A DNA stretch of 64,000 bases from an uncultured Hyphomicrobiales bacterium (GTDB taxonomy: Bacteria > Pseudomonadota > Alphaproteobacteria > Rhizobiales > Beijerinckiaceae), in the NCBI GenBank assembly GCA_903847605.1, contig CAINED010000039.1, positions 1 to 64,000 on the forward strand, in the 5' to 3' direction. Made by a program: the position numbers and the translations under genes. The notes beneath the pieces were generated by a model. The model saw only the letters and a list, made by a program, of their open reading frames with translations, was not told the DNA's origin and did not search any database. This document shows, one piece after another, positions 27,122-34,398 of this stretch; the first letter of the stretch is position 1, and the number at the start of each line of letters is the position of its first letter.

Positions 27122-27450
27122 GCATCATACTCCCGGCAGTGACAGATGAGATAACGGCGCGCAGCGTCGGCATCGATGGCGGAGACGACAGCAAACGCTC
27201 GCGATCCCCACCGCAAACGCGCAGCGTTGTCGACGTCCGGACGCCAGCGAAGCCTGATGCGATGCGTGAGCGTCGTCTCTTCGCTCGAAGCTGCGAAAGT
27301 TGTGTCGCCGCGCAGAGATTCGATTTCGCACCACACGGAAGCCAGGGCGGACCACGCGCGGCTGAATCCTCCGGACTCGTCCGGCGTATCTACAGGCGTC
27401 TCCAGAATCAGTTTTCGGCGCAGTGCGCCGATCCGACCGCTGTGCGTCAT
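27118..27450 (-). CDS. GTA gp7: head closure (stopper) protein
   Basis: 110 residues: GALRRKLILETPVDTPDESGGFSRAW and HRIRLRWRPDVDNAARLRW are typical of phage head-closure/SPP1 gp16-like proteins. The ATG overlaps the gp6 stop (ATGA), and its own stop overlaps the gp8 ATG. It seals the portal and joins the tail. Confidence 0.9.
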   Translation of the reverse strand: MTHSGRIGALRRKLILETPVDTPDESGGFSRAWSALASVWCEIESLRGDTTFAASSEETTLTHRIRLRWRPDVDNAARLRWGSRAFAVVSAIDADAARRYLICHCREYDA

Positions 27451-28016
27451 GCCAGCCTCATGCGTCGAAATGGATTGACGAGCGCAGCAATTTCTACGGG
27501 CAATGCCGTCGCATCGGTTGCGGCATCGCCCCTGTTCTCGAACCAGCGCGCGGCCAGCATCAAGATCGCCTGACGCAGCGGCGCCGGCACGTTCGCGGCG
27601 CTGGCGCCGAAGCCTGCCCTGATCCTCATTTCGATGCCGGCAATCTTCCGGCCCGGTTCGGGCGGCGGCTCGGTGAAGGCGATGCGCGCGCCTTGGGGCG
27701 ATGCGTCCAATACGAACATCGAAGCGCTGACATCGGAAGCGACGCCAGACGCGTCGTAGACCTGCAGCGCCTCCAGCGACATGAACGGCGTCAGGGGAAT
27801 TTTCAGCGCCCCGCCCGACGGCCAGGCGTCATAGAGAATCTTCCAGCTTTGCTCGAGAAAAAGTTGATGCGTATGCGCTTCCAGCACCAGCCGCGCCGAG
27901 GTGACAAGCGTCGATATCAATGCGTCTTCGTCACTGCCATCGATGCGAAGCCATGCCTTGGCCTCGGCGAGCGACACCGGCTCCAGAGCCGGTCCCGCGA
28001 TGAGAATGGGGATCAT
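27447..28016 (-). CDS. GTA gp6: head-tail connector protein
   Basis: 189 residues. EPVSLAEAKAWLRIDGSDEDALI is the hallmark of the gp6-like connector family. The start at 28016 has a GGGAG site. It forms the ring below the portal. It starts a new tightly packed gene block after the antisense protease gene. Confidence 0.92.
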   Translation of the reverse strand: MIPILIAGPALEPVSLAEAKAWLRIDGSDEDALISTLVTSARLVLEAHTHQLFLEQSWKILYDAWPSGGALKIPLTPFMSLEALQVYDASGVASDVSASMFVLDASPQGARIAFTEPPPEPGRKIAGIEMRIRAGFGASAANVPAPLRQAILMLAARWFENRGDAATDATALPVEIAALVNPFRRMRLA

Positions 28017-28122
28017 TGGAACTCCCGCCGGTTTGTTGTAAACAGCGCGCGTCCGCGACTACGATAGCGAGGACGCGCCGCAACTGGGCCGGCGCAACAC
28101 AGCCGTCCCGAAGGTCAATCGA

Positions 28123-28875
28123 ATGCGGTTCTGGTTATCTGTTCTTTCAAGACCGCTGCTTGCTGCTGTTGCGCTTGCTTGCGCACCAGCCACGTCACAG
28201 GCTCTCGTTGGCGTTTCGCAATCGGGCGGGCCGGCGCTCGCGCATACGGTCCTGGTCGTCCGCAATCACGGCAATACGGCTGGCGTCTGTTCGGGCGTCG
28301 TGCTGTCGCCGCGCATTGTATTGACGGCCGCCCATTGCGTGCGTCCCGCAACCTATATCGGCATACTCACCGATCCGAGTTCGCAGGATCCGATATTCGC
28401 GCGGAGTGTGTCCGTGCACCCGCGTTATGTCGCCGGCGCAGAACGCAAGCGCGTCGTGTCCATCGATCTGGCGATGATAAGGCTCGAGAAGCCTTTGCCG
28501 CCGCAGTTCCGGCCGGTCGCGCTCGAAACAAATCCGATCGTCCGCCTCGATCAGGAGTTCCAGATCGCCGGCTTCGGCTTGCGCGAGGAGAACGGCGCCT
28601 CGGCGAAAGAACTGCGTTACGGCAAGCTCGTCACGCGTTCACCGCTAAGCAACATTCTGCTCTGGGCGAGCGATCCGAACCGCGCAGGGTTCGGCGCCTG
28701 TACCGGAGATTCCGGCGGACCCATCTTCGATCCCGCCGTAACGAAACTCATCGCCATCACGGTCTGGAGCGCGGGCGCAGGCGCAGGCAAATGCGGCGCC
28801 CTCACGCAAGGCGTGCTGGTCGCGCCCCAGCGCGCATGGATCGACAAGATCATGCAACAATGGGGCGCGATGTAG
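28123..28875 (+). CDS. Secreted trypsin-like (S1) serine protease, antisense inside the GTA cluster
   Basis: 250 residues: a signal peptide (to about ATSQA, residue 26), then the trypsin fold with His in LTAAHC, Asp in SIDLAMIRLE and Ser in TGDSGGPIF. All catalytic residues are present. It is the only plus-strand gene within the cluster, between the capsid and gp6 genes. The substrate is unknown. It could be a passenger gene or serve particle maturation or release; nothing in the sequence decides this. Confidence 0.9.
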   Translation: MRFWLSVLSRPLLAAVALACAPATSQALVGVSQSGGPALAHTVLVVRNHGNTAGVCSGVVLSPRIVLTAAHCVRPATYIGILTDPSSQDPIFARSVSVHPRYVAGAERKRVVSIDLAMIRLEKPLPPQFRPVALETNPIVRLDQEFQIAGFGLREENGASAKELRYGKLVTRSPLSNILLWASDPNRAGFGACTGDSGGPIFDPAVTKLIAITVWSAGAGAGKCGALTQGVLVAPQRAWIDKIMQQWGAM

Positions 28876-28902
28876 GCGCGCAGTTCAGCGCTTTTCGGCA
28901 GG

Positions 28903-30153
28903 TCAGCTTGTGCCGAATTTCAGCACCTTGATCGCATCGAAATCCTGGATGCCGCCGCCCACACGCTTGGTCGTATAGAACAGCACATAAGGTTTGGCGG
29001 AATAGGGATCGCGAAGAATGCGAATACCCATGCGATCGACGACGAGATAGCCGCGGCGGAAATCGCCAAATGCGATCGAATAGGAGTCCGCCGCGAGATC
29101 GGGCATGTCTTCGCTTTCGACGATGGGAAAGTTCATCAACAGGGCGTTCGCGCCCACCGTCGCGGGCGGCGTCCAGAGATATTCGCCTGTCGACGCCTTG
29201 AACTTGCGCACGGCGGATTGAACCTTGCGGTTCATCACGAAGCTTGCGTTCTGCCGATAACCTGCGCGCAAGGCGTAGATGAGTTCGACAAGGATATCGG
29301 ACGGATTGCTGACCGGGAAATTCGCCGACAGCCCGGTCGGCACATAGGCCGTCTTGCCCCAGCTCCAGGTCGAGACGCTTGACTTCGTATAGCCAAGAAA
29401 GCCGGTCGGCTTGTTGACGCCGTTGCCGTTGACGAAGGCCGCGCCTTCCTGCTCCGCGAAAACCGTATCGATTTCCTCGGCGATCCACTGCTCGACATCG
29501 ACCGTTCCGTCGTCGAGAAGCGTCTGCGTCGCCGCCGGCATCGCATAAAGCTCCATCGCCGGAAAATTCATGTCGGCAAGTTGCTGGTTGCCGGTCTGCG
29601 GACGCGGATCGGATTCGGCGACCCAGCCGGAGGCGGGACCGCTCGTCGAAAACGCCTTGCGGAACGTATTGGTCGAAATCTGGCGCACAGTCGCCATGGC
29701 GCGGATCGGAGAAATGCTGGCCATGCGGCGCAGGATTTCGGCTTCCGCCGGCTGCGGCACGAGGTAGCCGCCATCCGGACCCGACCCGACCGACATCGCC
29801 TTTTCCTCGATCGACTTCAGCCCCGCACTTTCGCCGCTGCGCACATAGGCGCGGAAGGCGGCCTTGTGCTCGCGCTGCTCGAACGCAGTGTTAGGAGCCG
29901 ACGCTGCGAGCGGCGGACGCGCCTGGCCGATGGCGATCGTATCGAGACGCCGCTTGGTCTCATCGAGCGAGCGGTCGATGCGCGCCAGCTTCTCTTCGGT
30001 CACGACATCGGCAGAAAAACGCCGCTCGATCTGCGCAAGGCGTTCGTTGTTGGTGTCGCAATAGGCCGCGAATGCGCGGTTGACGTCTTCCAGCGCGGCG
30101 GCGGCTTCCGCCATGCCGGATTTGGTTTCAAGCTTTCCTTCAATACCCTGCAT
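28903..30153 (-). CDS. GTA gp5: HK97-fold major capsid protein
   Basis: 416 residues from the ATG at 30153, chosen because GAAAGGA lies nine bases upstream; a TTG at 30171 would overlap the protease stop. The N-terminal 100 residues are a helical coiled-coil scaffold (delta) domain to be removed by the gp4 protease. The rest is HK97-like (AMSVGSGPDGGYLVPQPAEAEI, then AAFVNGNGVNKPTGFLGY). Intact. Confidence 0.94.
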   Translation of the reverse strand: MQGIEGKLETKSGMAEAAAALEDVNRAFAAYCDTNNERLAQIERRFSADVVTEEKLARIDRSLDETKRRLDTIAIGQARPPLAASAPNTAFEQREHKAAFRAYVRSGESAGLKSIEEKAMSVGSGPDGGYLVPQPAEAEILRRMASISPIRAMATVRQISTNTFRKAFSTSGPASGWVAESDPRPQTGNQQLADMNFPAMELYAMPAATQTLLDDGTVDVEQWIAEEIDTVFAEQEGAAFVNGNGVNKPTGFLGYTKSSVSTWSWGKTAYVPTGLSANFPVSNPSDILVELIYALRAGYRQNASFVMNRKVQSAVRKFKASTGEYLWTPPATVGANALLMNFPIVESEDMPDLAADSYSIAFGDFRRGYLVVDRMGIRILRDPYSAKPYVLFYTTKRVGGGIQDFDAIKVLKFGTS

Positions 30154-30167
30154 ATCGGAATGTCCTT

Positions 30168-30764
30168 TCAACGCAGAAAATTCGCCGCTGCATCCAGCGC
30201 GCGCCGGACGGCGAGCACTGGAACTTCGGCCATGTCATGAACGCCGCCTTGTAAAGAATGCCCACGCTTGACGGCGCTGACGCGAGCTTGCGGAAGCATC
30301 GGAAAGGTAACGACCGATACTTCCCACAAATCCAGTTTTTCCAGACGGCGAAGACCGCTCTTGCGATCGCGCACAGCCTTCTCTGTGCGAAAGCCGATGG
30401 AGAGGCCGTCGACCGAGCCATCGCGCATCAACGCATGCACTTCGCGCGCGCGCGCCACGGCAAGGTTGAGCCTGCCTTTCACGTGAAGGCCCTTGCTGTC
30501 TTCTGCAAGGGAAAGCTAGGCGCCGATGGGCTCGGCTGCGTGGTGCTGCCAGAGCATCTTTATGCCGCGCACGCCGCGCAGCCGCAGAGTCTGCGCGAAT
30601 GCGCCGCGCATGATCACGTCGTTGCCGAGATCGGCCACATCGAAAAGACTTGCATATCCTTCGAATTCGCCCTTTTCGCTCGCGGTCAGGCAGTGTGCGA
30701 TCTGCTTGGTTTCCGAAGCGGCGAGCAGCCGGCCCGGCGAAATCAAAAGTTTTTGTTCCATCAT
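30168..30764 (-). pseudogene. GTA gp4 prohead protease with an in-frame TAG at codon 83
   Basis: The frame runs 30764 to 30168 (198 codons), starting at an ATG that overlaps the upstream stop as ATGA. It reads LFDVADLGNDVIMRGAF, then KMLWQHHAAEPIGA (catalytic His region), then TAG (30518-30516), then LSLAEDSKGLHVKGRLNLAV and DGLSIGFRT (catalytic Ser). In relatives the amber position is usually Trp (EPIGxW), so TGG to TAG is the likely change. Without readthrough the capsid scaffold cannot be cleaved. No frameshift or deletion is visible. Confidence 0.85.
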
Positions 30765-30949
30765 GTCTGCACCTCGTTTCGCCGCGCCGGCATAGGCTCC
30801 GTTTTCGAATTGCCCTCGCGTTCCCATCTTTCGAGGAGACGGAAGAAACGGCGAATGACCCTTTGCGGATCGCCCTTGCGCGCCAGATTCGCGCGTTCGC
30901 CGCGCCGCGCGCTCTTTCGCTCGCGGCGTCGAAACAGTCTTTCCAGCAT
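30761..30949 (-). CDS. 62-aa basic protein coupled between gp3.5 and the protease
   Basis: MLERLFRRRERKSARRGERA and so on, very Arg-rich, with an amphipathic helix near RVIRRFFRLLERWERE. The ATG (30949) overlaps the gp3.5 stop by one base (TGATG) and the stop overlaps the protease ATG as ATGA. These couplings are the main reason to call it real. The function is unknown; it may be a head-assembly accessory protein. Confidence 0.6.
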   Translation of the reverse strand: MLERLFRRRERKSARRGERANLARKGDPQRVIRRFFRLLERWEREGNSKTEPMPARRNEVQT

Positions 30950-31134
30950 CAGTCGTTTCCGTATTTGCGATTGAAGCGCGCGAGCTCGCGCACGAAAGCG
31001 TCGAAGCGGCGGTTGGCGGATGCGAGCTCCTTCAGGGTCCACACCAGCAAACCCGATGCGCCGCTCGCCCACAGAAAAAGCGCGAGATGAGCGAGGTCGC
31101 CCCTCTCGACGATGACTTTTGCAATGTCGGTCAT
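30949..31134 (-). CDS. GTA gp3.5-like small membrane protein
   Basis: 61 residues: a hydrophobic segment (LALFLWASGASGLLVWTL, about 17-34) followed by a basic helix. The size and position just upstream of the protease correspond to the g3.5 gene of RcGTA clusters. The role is not defined. Confidence 0.65.
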   Translation of the reverse strand: MTDIAKVIVERGDLAHLALFLWASGASGLLVWTLKELASANRRFDAFVRELARFNRKYGND

Positions 31135-31183
31135 GGTGTGGTTTTCACAGATGGAATTACGCAGCCAACAATCTCTCGATACA

Positions 31184-31375
31184 TCATTGCGAAACGCTGA
31201 CGAAAAGCTCGTGTTCGAAATCGATTGTTATCTCGCTGCAATCGATCATGTCTGGATTCAGGCGACAGCAATTTCGCGACCGACCAGACTCGCTCTCAGT
31301 CAACTTAAGTGCATTTTCGATAAACGATTGAGCGGCTTCGGTCACAACTGCTTTCGGATAAGATTACCGGGGCAT
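31184..31375 (-). pseudogene. Decayed copy of the portal-linked immunity-like gene
   Basis: From the ATG at 31375 the frame reads M-P-R-stop(TAA)-S-Y-P-K-A-V-V, then TEAAQSFIENALK and, after a shortened middle, ITIDFEHELFVSVSQ, ending in TGA. This parallels the intact 114-aa gene at 32502-32846 (M-S-H-Q-T-D-P-R-I-V-I, TEAARTFIEDAIA, IKIDFHHELFLSE). The Gln codon CAA of the intact gene corresponds to TAA here, and about half of the middle is missing. It is evidence that the locus once held more than one cassette of this family. Confidence 0.7.
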
Positions 31376-31413
31376 TCTGATGCTCGCCTTCCCTAGAACG
31401 CCAGCGATCCAAC

Positions 31414-31791
31414 CTACGGCTCCTTGTGCATTTCGTCGTCTATCTCAACCGTGATTTTATACCGGCGTGGGCATTCCTGATTTTCTGCACGTAACGTCAT
31501 GACCGGCCCATTGCGCCTAACGGTGACCTTGTCGCCAAGAGATTTGATAACGAGTTCCAGGTTGCGGCCGGATGTTCGAACCTCGAAGGCGCTAATGTTG
31601 CAATCGTGCGCGAAAAAATTTGGAAAGACACTGGGCGGCAAGTCCGCCGCGTTGATGACAATGCTCCGCTGACTATTCGAACCGGTCCAATCGCCAGAAA
31701 ATCTTGCTAATGCGGCTGCGCCCGGCAACAATGACAAGGCAACTGCGATGCAAATCCATGTGAAGTAATTGCGCGCATCAATCCTAAGCAT
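31414..31791 (-). CDS. Small secreted protein following the orphan portal cassette
   Basis: 125 residues: basic N-terminus, hydrophobic segment and likely signal cleavage near ALA (residue 29), then a soluble domain (LARFSGDWTGSNSQRS, two Cys at HDCNIS and ENQECPRR) and an acidic tail. I do not recognise the family. It lies 83 bases after the orphan portal-tail cassette, in the place where an immunity gene would be expected, and local composition is AT-rich relative to the GTA genes. A periplasmic immunity role is inference only. Confidence 0.6.
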   Translation of the reverse strand: MLRIDARNYFTWICIAVALSLLPGAAALARFSGDWTGSNSQRSIVINAADLPPSVFPNFFAHDCNISAFEVRTSGRNLELVIKSLGDKVTVRRNGPVMTLRAENQECPRRYKITVEIDDEMHKEP

Positions 31792-31874
31792 GGCGGACTA
31801 CTCTAACGAGTTTCGGTATCATATTCGAATGATACGACACGGCCATCCACTATGTAAATCTCGACGTTCGCTAC

Positions 31875-32457
31875 TTAGCGGGGAATACCGTCCGGGCCAA
31901 CGATAGTCGAAGGTCCAAAGCGCGTCACTGCGATATTCGGCGAAATAGGCTCGGTGGTCACCCCTGCATTCGTTCCGATTTCAAAACGGCCTCTTGGCAT
32001 CTCGAAAGATCCAATATTTTCGTAGCTATCCGGGTCGAACTAAGATGGGGGAGTTGTTCGATCTTGAGCAAATGTAACATCGCCTGAGCCCCCATCCGTC
32101 CACTGGCCTCCATCCGATGTCCCCGCCGGCACGCGCGGTTGCGAGCGCCAGGACTCGGAACCATCAGAACTTCCACCCCCAGCGTCCGCCACATCGCTCA
32201 AACGTTCGCCGCCGATATCGTAATCCTTCGCGGAGGTGCTGCCCCGCTATCCCACGGCCTCACGCTTCTCGTCATCGCTCAAGAAGCTTGCTGCTCCAAT
32301 GCGCCGCCATTCGGCTTCGCGCTCGCCTGATAATGCATCGATCCCATCGAGATCGGGCTCGATATCGAAGGCGCCGCAAACAGGAGCAAGCCAATGCGCG
32401 AAACTCTGCTGCGTGCGTCGCACGAGCGGAATGACCGCCTGCCGCCAGAAGGCGCGG
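31875..32457 (-). pseudogene. Orphan cassette: start-less portal 3' fragment joined to an alternative C-terminal tail
   Basis: Reading the portal frame, 32457-32250 encodes RAFWRQAVIPLVRRTQ through FLSDDEKREAVG, nearly identical to portal residues 320-388. A TGA lies just upstream and there is no start codon. TAG (32249-32247) stands where the portal has TGG (Trp389). The frame continues through RGS, GGERLSDVADAGG and SQPRVPAGTSDGGQWTDGG, a second TAG (32042-32040), then FDPDSYENIGSFEMPRGRFE to a TAA at 31877-31875. The RVPAGxxDGGQWT linker is common just before toxin domains of phage-borne polymorphic proteins. It is best read as a silent, partly decayed donor cassette. Confidence 0.75.
32238..32457 (-). 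repeat. Duplicated portal 3' segment (copy in orphan cassette)
   Basis: 220 bases that align without gaps to 33189-33408 inside the portal gene, with about 18 differences by hand count (about 92% identical). Homology stops sharply on both sides: at the codons for Arg-Gly-Ser after portal residue 389, and just before the Ala-Phe-Trp of portal residue 320. Confidence 0.9.
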
Positions 32458-32501
32458 CGTTGTTCCAGGCATCAAATCACAAACACGTGGTTGCATTGTC
32501 T

Positions 32502-32846
32502 TCATTCGCTTAGAAAAAGCTCGTGATGAAAATCGATCTTGATTTCATCTCGTCCTAACATGTTCGTGGTTGGCCGAATTGCAATTTCGCAAGTTCCAAC
32601 TCTTGTAATCAACTCATTTTTAAGTTGGTCGCGTTCAATCAAACCCAAGCTGGCAAGTCCTCCTCGCTCACTCGTAAATCGCCTGCTGCCTGCTTGTCCA
32701 AGCTGTTCGATCCATATCGGAAAAGTCACTATGGCGATAACGCTCTCTGACTTGGATTTGGATTTCTCAACGGAAGCTATAGCGTCTTCGATGAACGTTC
32801 GCGCTGCCTCGGTAATCACAATTCTTGGGTCTGTCTGATGGGACAT
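32502..32846 (-). CDS. Putative immunity protein for the portal C-terminal domain
   Basis: 114 residues, no signal peptide or membrane helix. A helical N-terminus (PRIVITEAARTFIEDAIASVE), a Lys/Ser-rich loop and a C-terminal beta-like part ending IKIDFHHELFLSE. It starts 42 bases after the portal stop on the same strand. Sequence here is clearly AT-richer than the GTA genes (two hand-counted 60-base lines, 32521 and 32581, give 42% and 38% GC against 60% at 33421). A decayed homologue sits at 31184-31375. Family not recognised; immunity is inferred from arrangement. Confidence 0.6.
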   Translation of the reverse strand: MSHQTDPRIVITEAARTFIEDAIASVEKSKSKSESVIAIVTFPIWIEQLGQAGSRRFTSERGGLASLGLIERDQLKNELITRVGTCEIAIRPTTNMLGRDEIKIDFHHELFLSE

Positions 32847-32888
32847 TTTGGTTCTTGCCTGCGTTCGATGCGTTGAACAAATAGAAAC

Positions 32889-34361
32889 TCAGATTCGAAA
32901 AGGCATCTTTACGTTAGGTCCTATGTAGGTTGATGCGCACTTGACATGGCCAGCATGGGCAAGGGCAGCGCCTCCCGAGTATACGCATAATGTCCAAGCG
33001 TTTGCGCCCGACAAATACCATTCCTGGCGTGTCAACGTCTGTATCTCCGCATTAGCCATCACTTCGCTCACGTCTTGACCTTCTTCCGATCCGCCGCCTT
33101 CATCAATCCACCTTCCGCGGTCATCTCGTGCCTGATCCTGGCGATACTTTGTTTGATCGATTGAAGTACTGCAAGCGCCTTTCGTTGCGCTGCCCCGCCA
33201 TCCCACCGCCTCACGCTTTTCGTCATCGCTCAAGAAGCTTGCCGTTCCAATGCGCCGCCATTCGGCTTCGCGTTCGCCTGACAGTGCGTCGATCCCATCG
33301 AGATCAGGCTCGATTTCGAATGCGCCCCAAACAGGAGCGAGCCAATGCGCAAAGCTCTGCTGCGTGCGTCGCACCAGCGGAATCACCGCCTGCCGCCAGA
33401 AGGCGCGGTTGGCTTCCTGATAGTTCGAGAATGTGTTGTCGCCAGGCAATCCCAGCACCAGCGGCGGAATGCCGAACGCCAAAGCTATTTCGCGCGCCGC
33501 CGCGGCCCGCGCCTCGACAAAGTCCATGTCCTTCGGCGTCAGCGATAGCGACTTCCAATCGAGACCGCCTTCGAGCAGCAGCGGGCGTCCGGCATTGCGG
33601 CTGCCGGAAAAATTTTCGTCGAGTTCTTTTTTCAGTCGTTCAAACTGATCTTCGCTGAGGGTTGCGCCGTCCGGGCCCGCATAGACGAGAGCGCCCGAGG
33701 GACGCGCCGCATTATCGAGCAGCGCCTTGTTCCAGCCGCTCGCGGCATTATGCACGTCGAGCGCAGCTTGCGCGGCAAGAAGCGGCGCAAATCCGTAGTG
33801 GTCGTCGAGCGGATGAAAGAGCTTGAGATGAAGCACCGGCGAAACGCCATCCGCTTCGACGGGGAAGCTGACCTTCTGCGCGCCCACCGAATATTCATAG
33901 GCCGCCGGCCAACCGTTCGCGCCGGGAACGATCGAGATACGATCAGGCCGCAGATTGTGCCATTCGCGCGGTTCGCCATTGCTGCTGACGCGTTCGACAT
34001 AGGCGTTGCCGAACAACATCAGATTGGTGAAGACGCCTTCGAGAAATTGCGCGGCGCTTTCGCTGGCGTTCGGTCGCGACATCAGCCTTCGCAGCGGGTG
34101 ATCGATCGTCTCCGCGTGGTCCTCGTAAACCAGCCAGGGGATCGTCGCAGCGCTTTCGGCGATCATGCGCACGCAGCGATAGACGATCGCGTTGCGCTCG
34201 AACCCCTGCCGCGTCAGCTCCGTCGCATTGCGCGAGGTCCAGCGCGCGAGCCCGAGCGCATGCAACGCCAGAAGCGCGCCGGTGCGCGAGGCTTTCGTAT
34301 CCACAGTGGCGGCGCGCGCAGAGACGGCGCCGCCGAAAAGGCGGTTGAAAATCGAGGGCAT
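32889..34361 (-). CDS. GTA gp3: portal protein with a foreign 102-residue C-terminal extension
   Basis: 490 residues from the ATG at 34361. Residues 1-388 are a complete HK97-type portal (FLEGVFTNLMLFGNAYVERV, PVLHLKLFHPLDDHYGFAPL, FGIPPLVLGLPGDNTFSNYQE), ending at the usual FLSDDEKREAVG. After Trp389 the sequence changes: a linker TKYRQDQARDDRGRWIDEGGG, then a short domain (ANAEIQTLTRQEWYLSGANA to KMPFRI) with two Cys. RDxRGRW linkers precede effector domains in many phage-encoded polymorphic proteins. The core forms the DNA-translocating dodecamer; the extension would sit on the head-interior side or crown. Its effector role is inference. Confidence 0.88.
   Translation of the reverse strand: MPSIFNRLFGGAVSARAATVDTKASRTGALLALHALGLARWTSRNATELTRQGFERNAIVYRCVRMIAESAATIPWLVYEDHAETIDHPLRRLMSRPNASESAAQFLEGVFTNLMLFGNAYVERVSSNGEPREWHNLRPDRISIVPGANGWPAAYEYSVGAQKVSFPVEADGVSPVLHLKLFHPLDDHYGFAPLLAAQAALDVHNAASGWNKALLDNAARPSGALVYAGPDGATLSEDQFERLKKELDENFSGSRNAGRPLLLEGGLDWKSLSLTPKDMDFVEARAAAAREIALAFGIPPLVLGLPGDNTFSNYQEANRAFWRQAVIPLVRRTQQSFAHWLAPVWGAFEIEPDLDGIDALSGEREAEWRRIGTASFLSDDEKREAVGWRGSATKGACSTSIDQTKYRQDQARDDRGRWIDEGGGSEEGQDVSEVMANAEIQTLTRQEWYLSGANAWTLCVYSGGAALAHAGHVKCASTYIGPNVKMPFRI
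33189..33408 (-). repeat. Duplicated portal 3' segment (copy in the portal gene)
   Basis: Partner of the 32238-32457 repeat, in the same orientation 951 bases away. Recombination between the copies would delete the present portal tail and its downstream gene and join the portal to the alternative tail. Confidence 0.9.
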
Positions 34362-34398
34362 CAAATCATTCCGGATGATGTAAATCGTGCGAACGAAT

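Noticed and set aside
32272-32505. 77-residue frame starting at an ATG near the orphan portal fragment
   Set aside because: It reads the portal-derived repeat in the wrong frame; the portal-frame translation shows clear homology instead.
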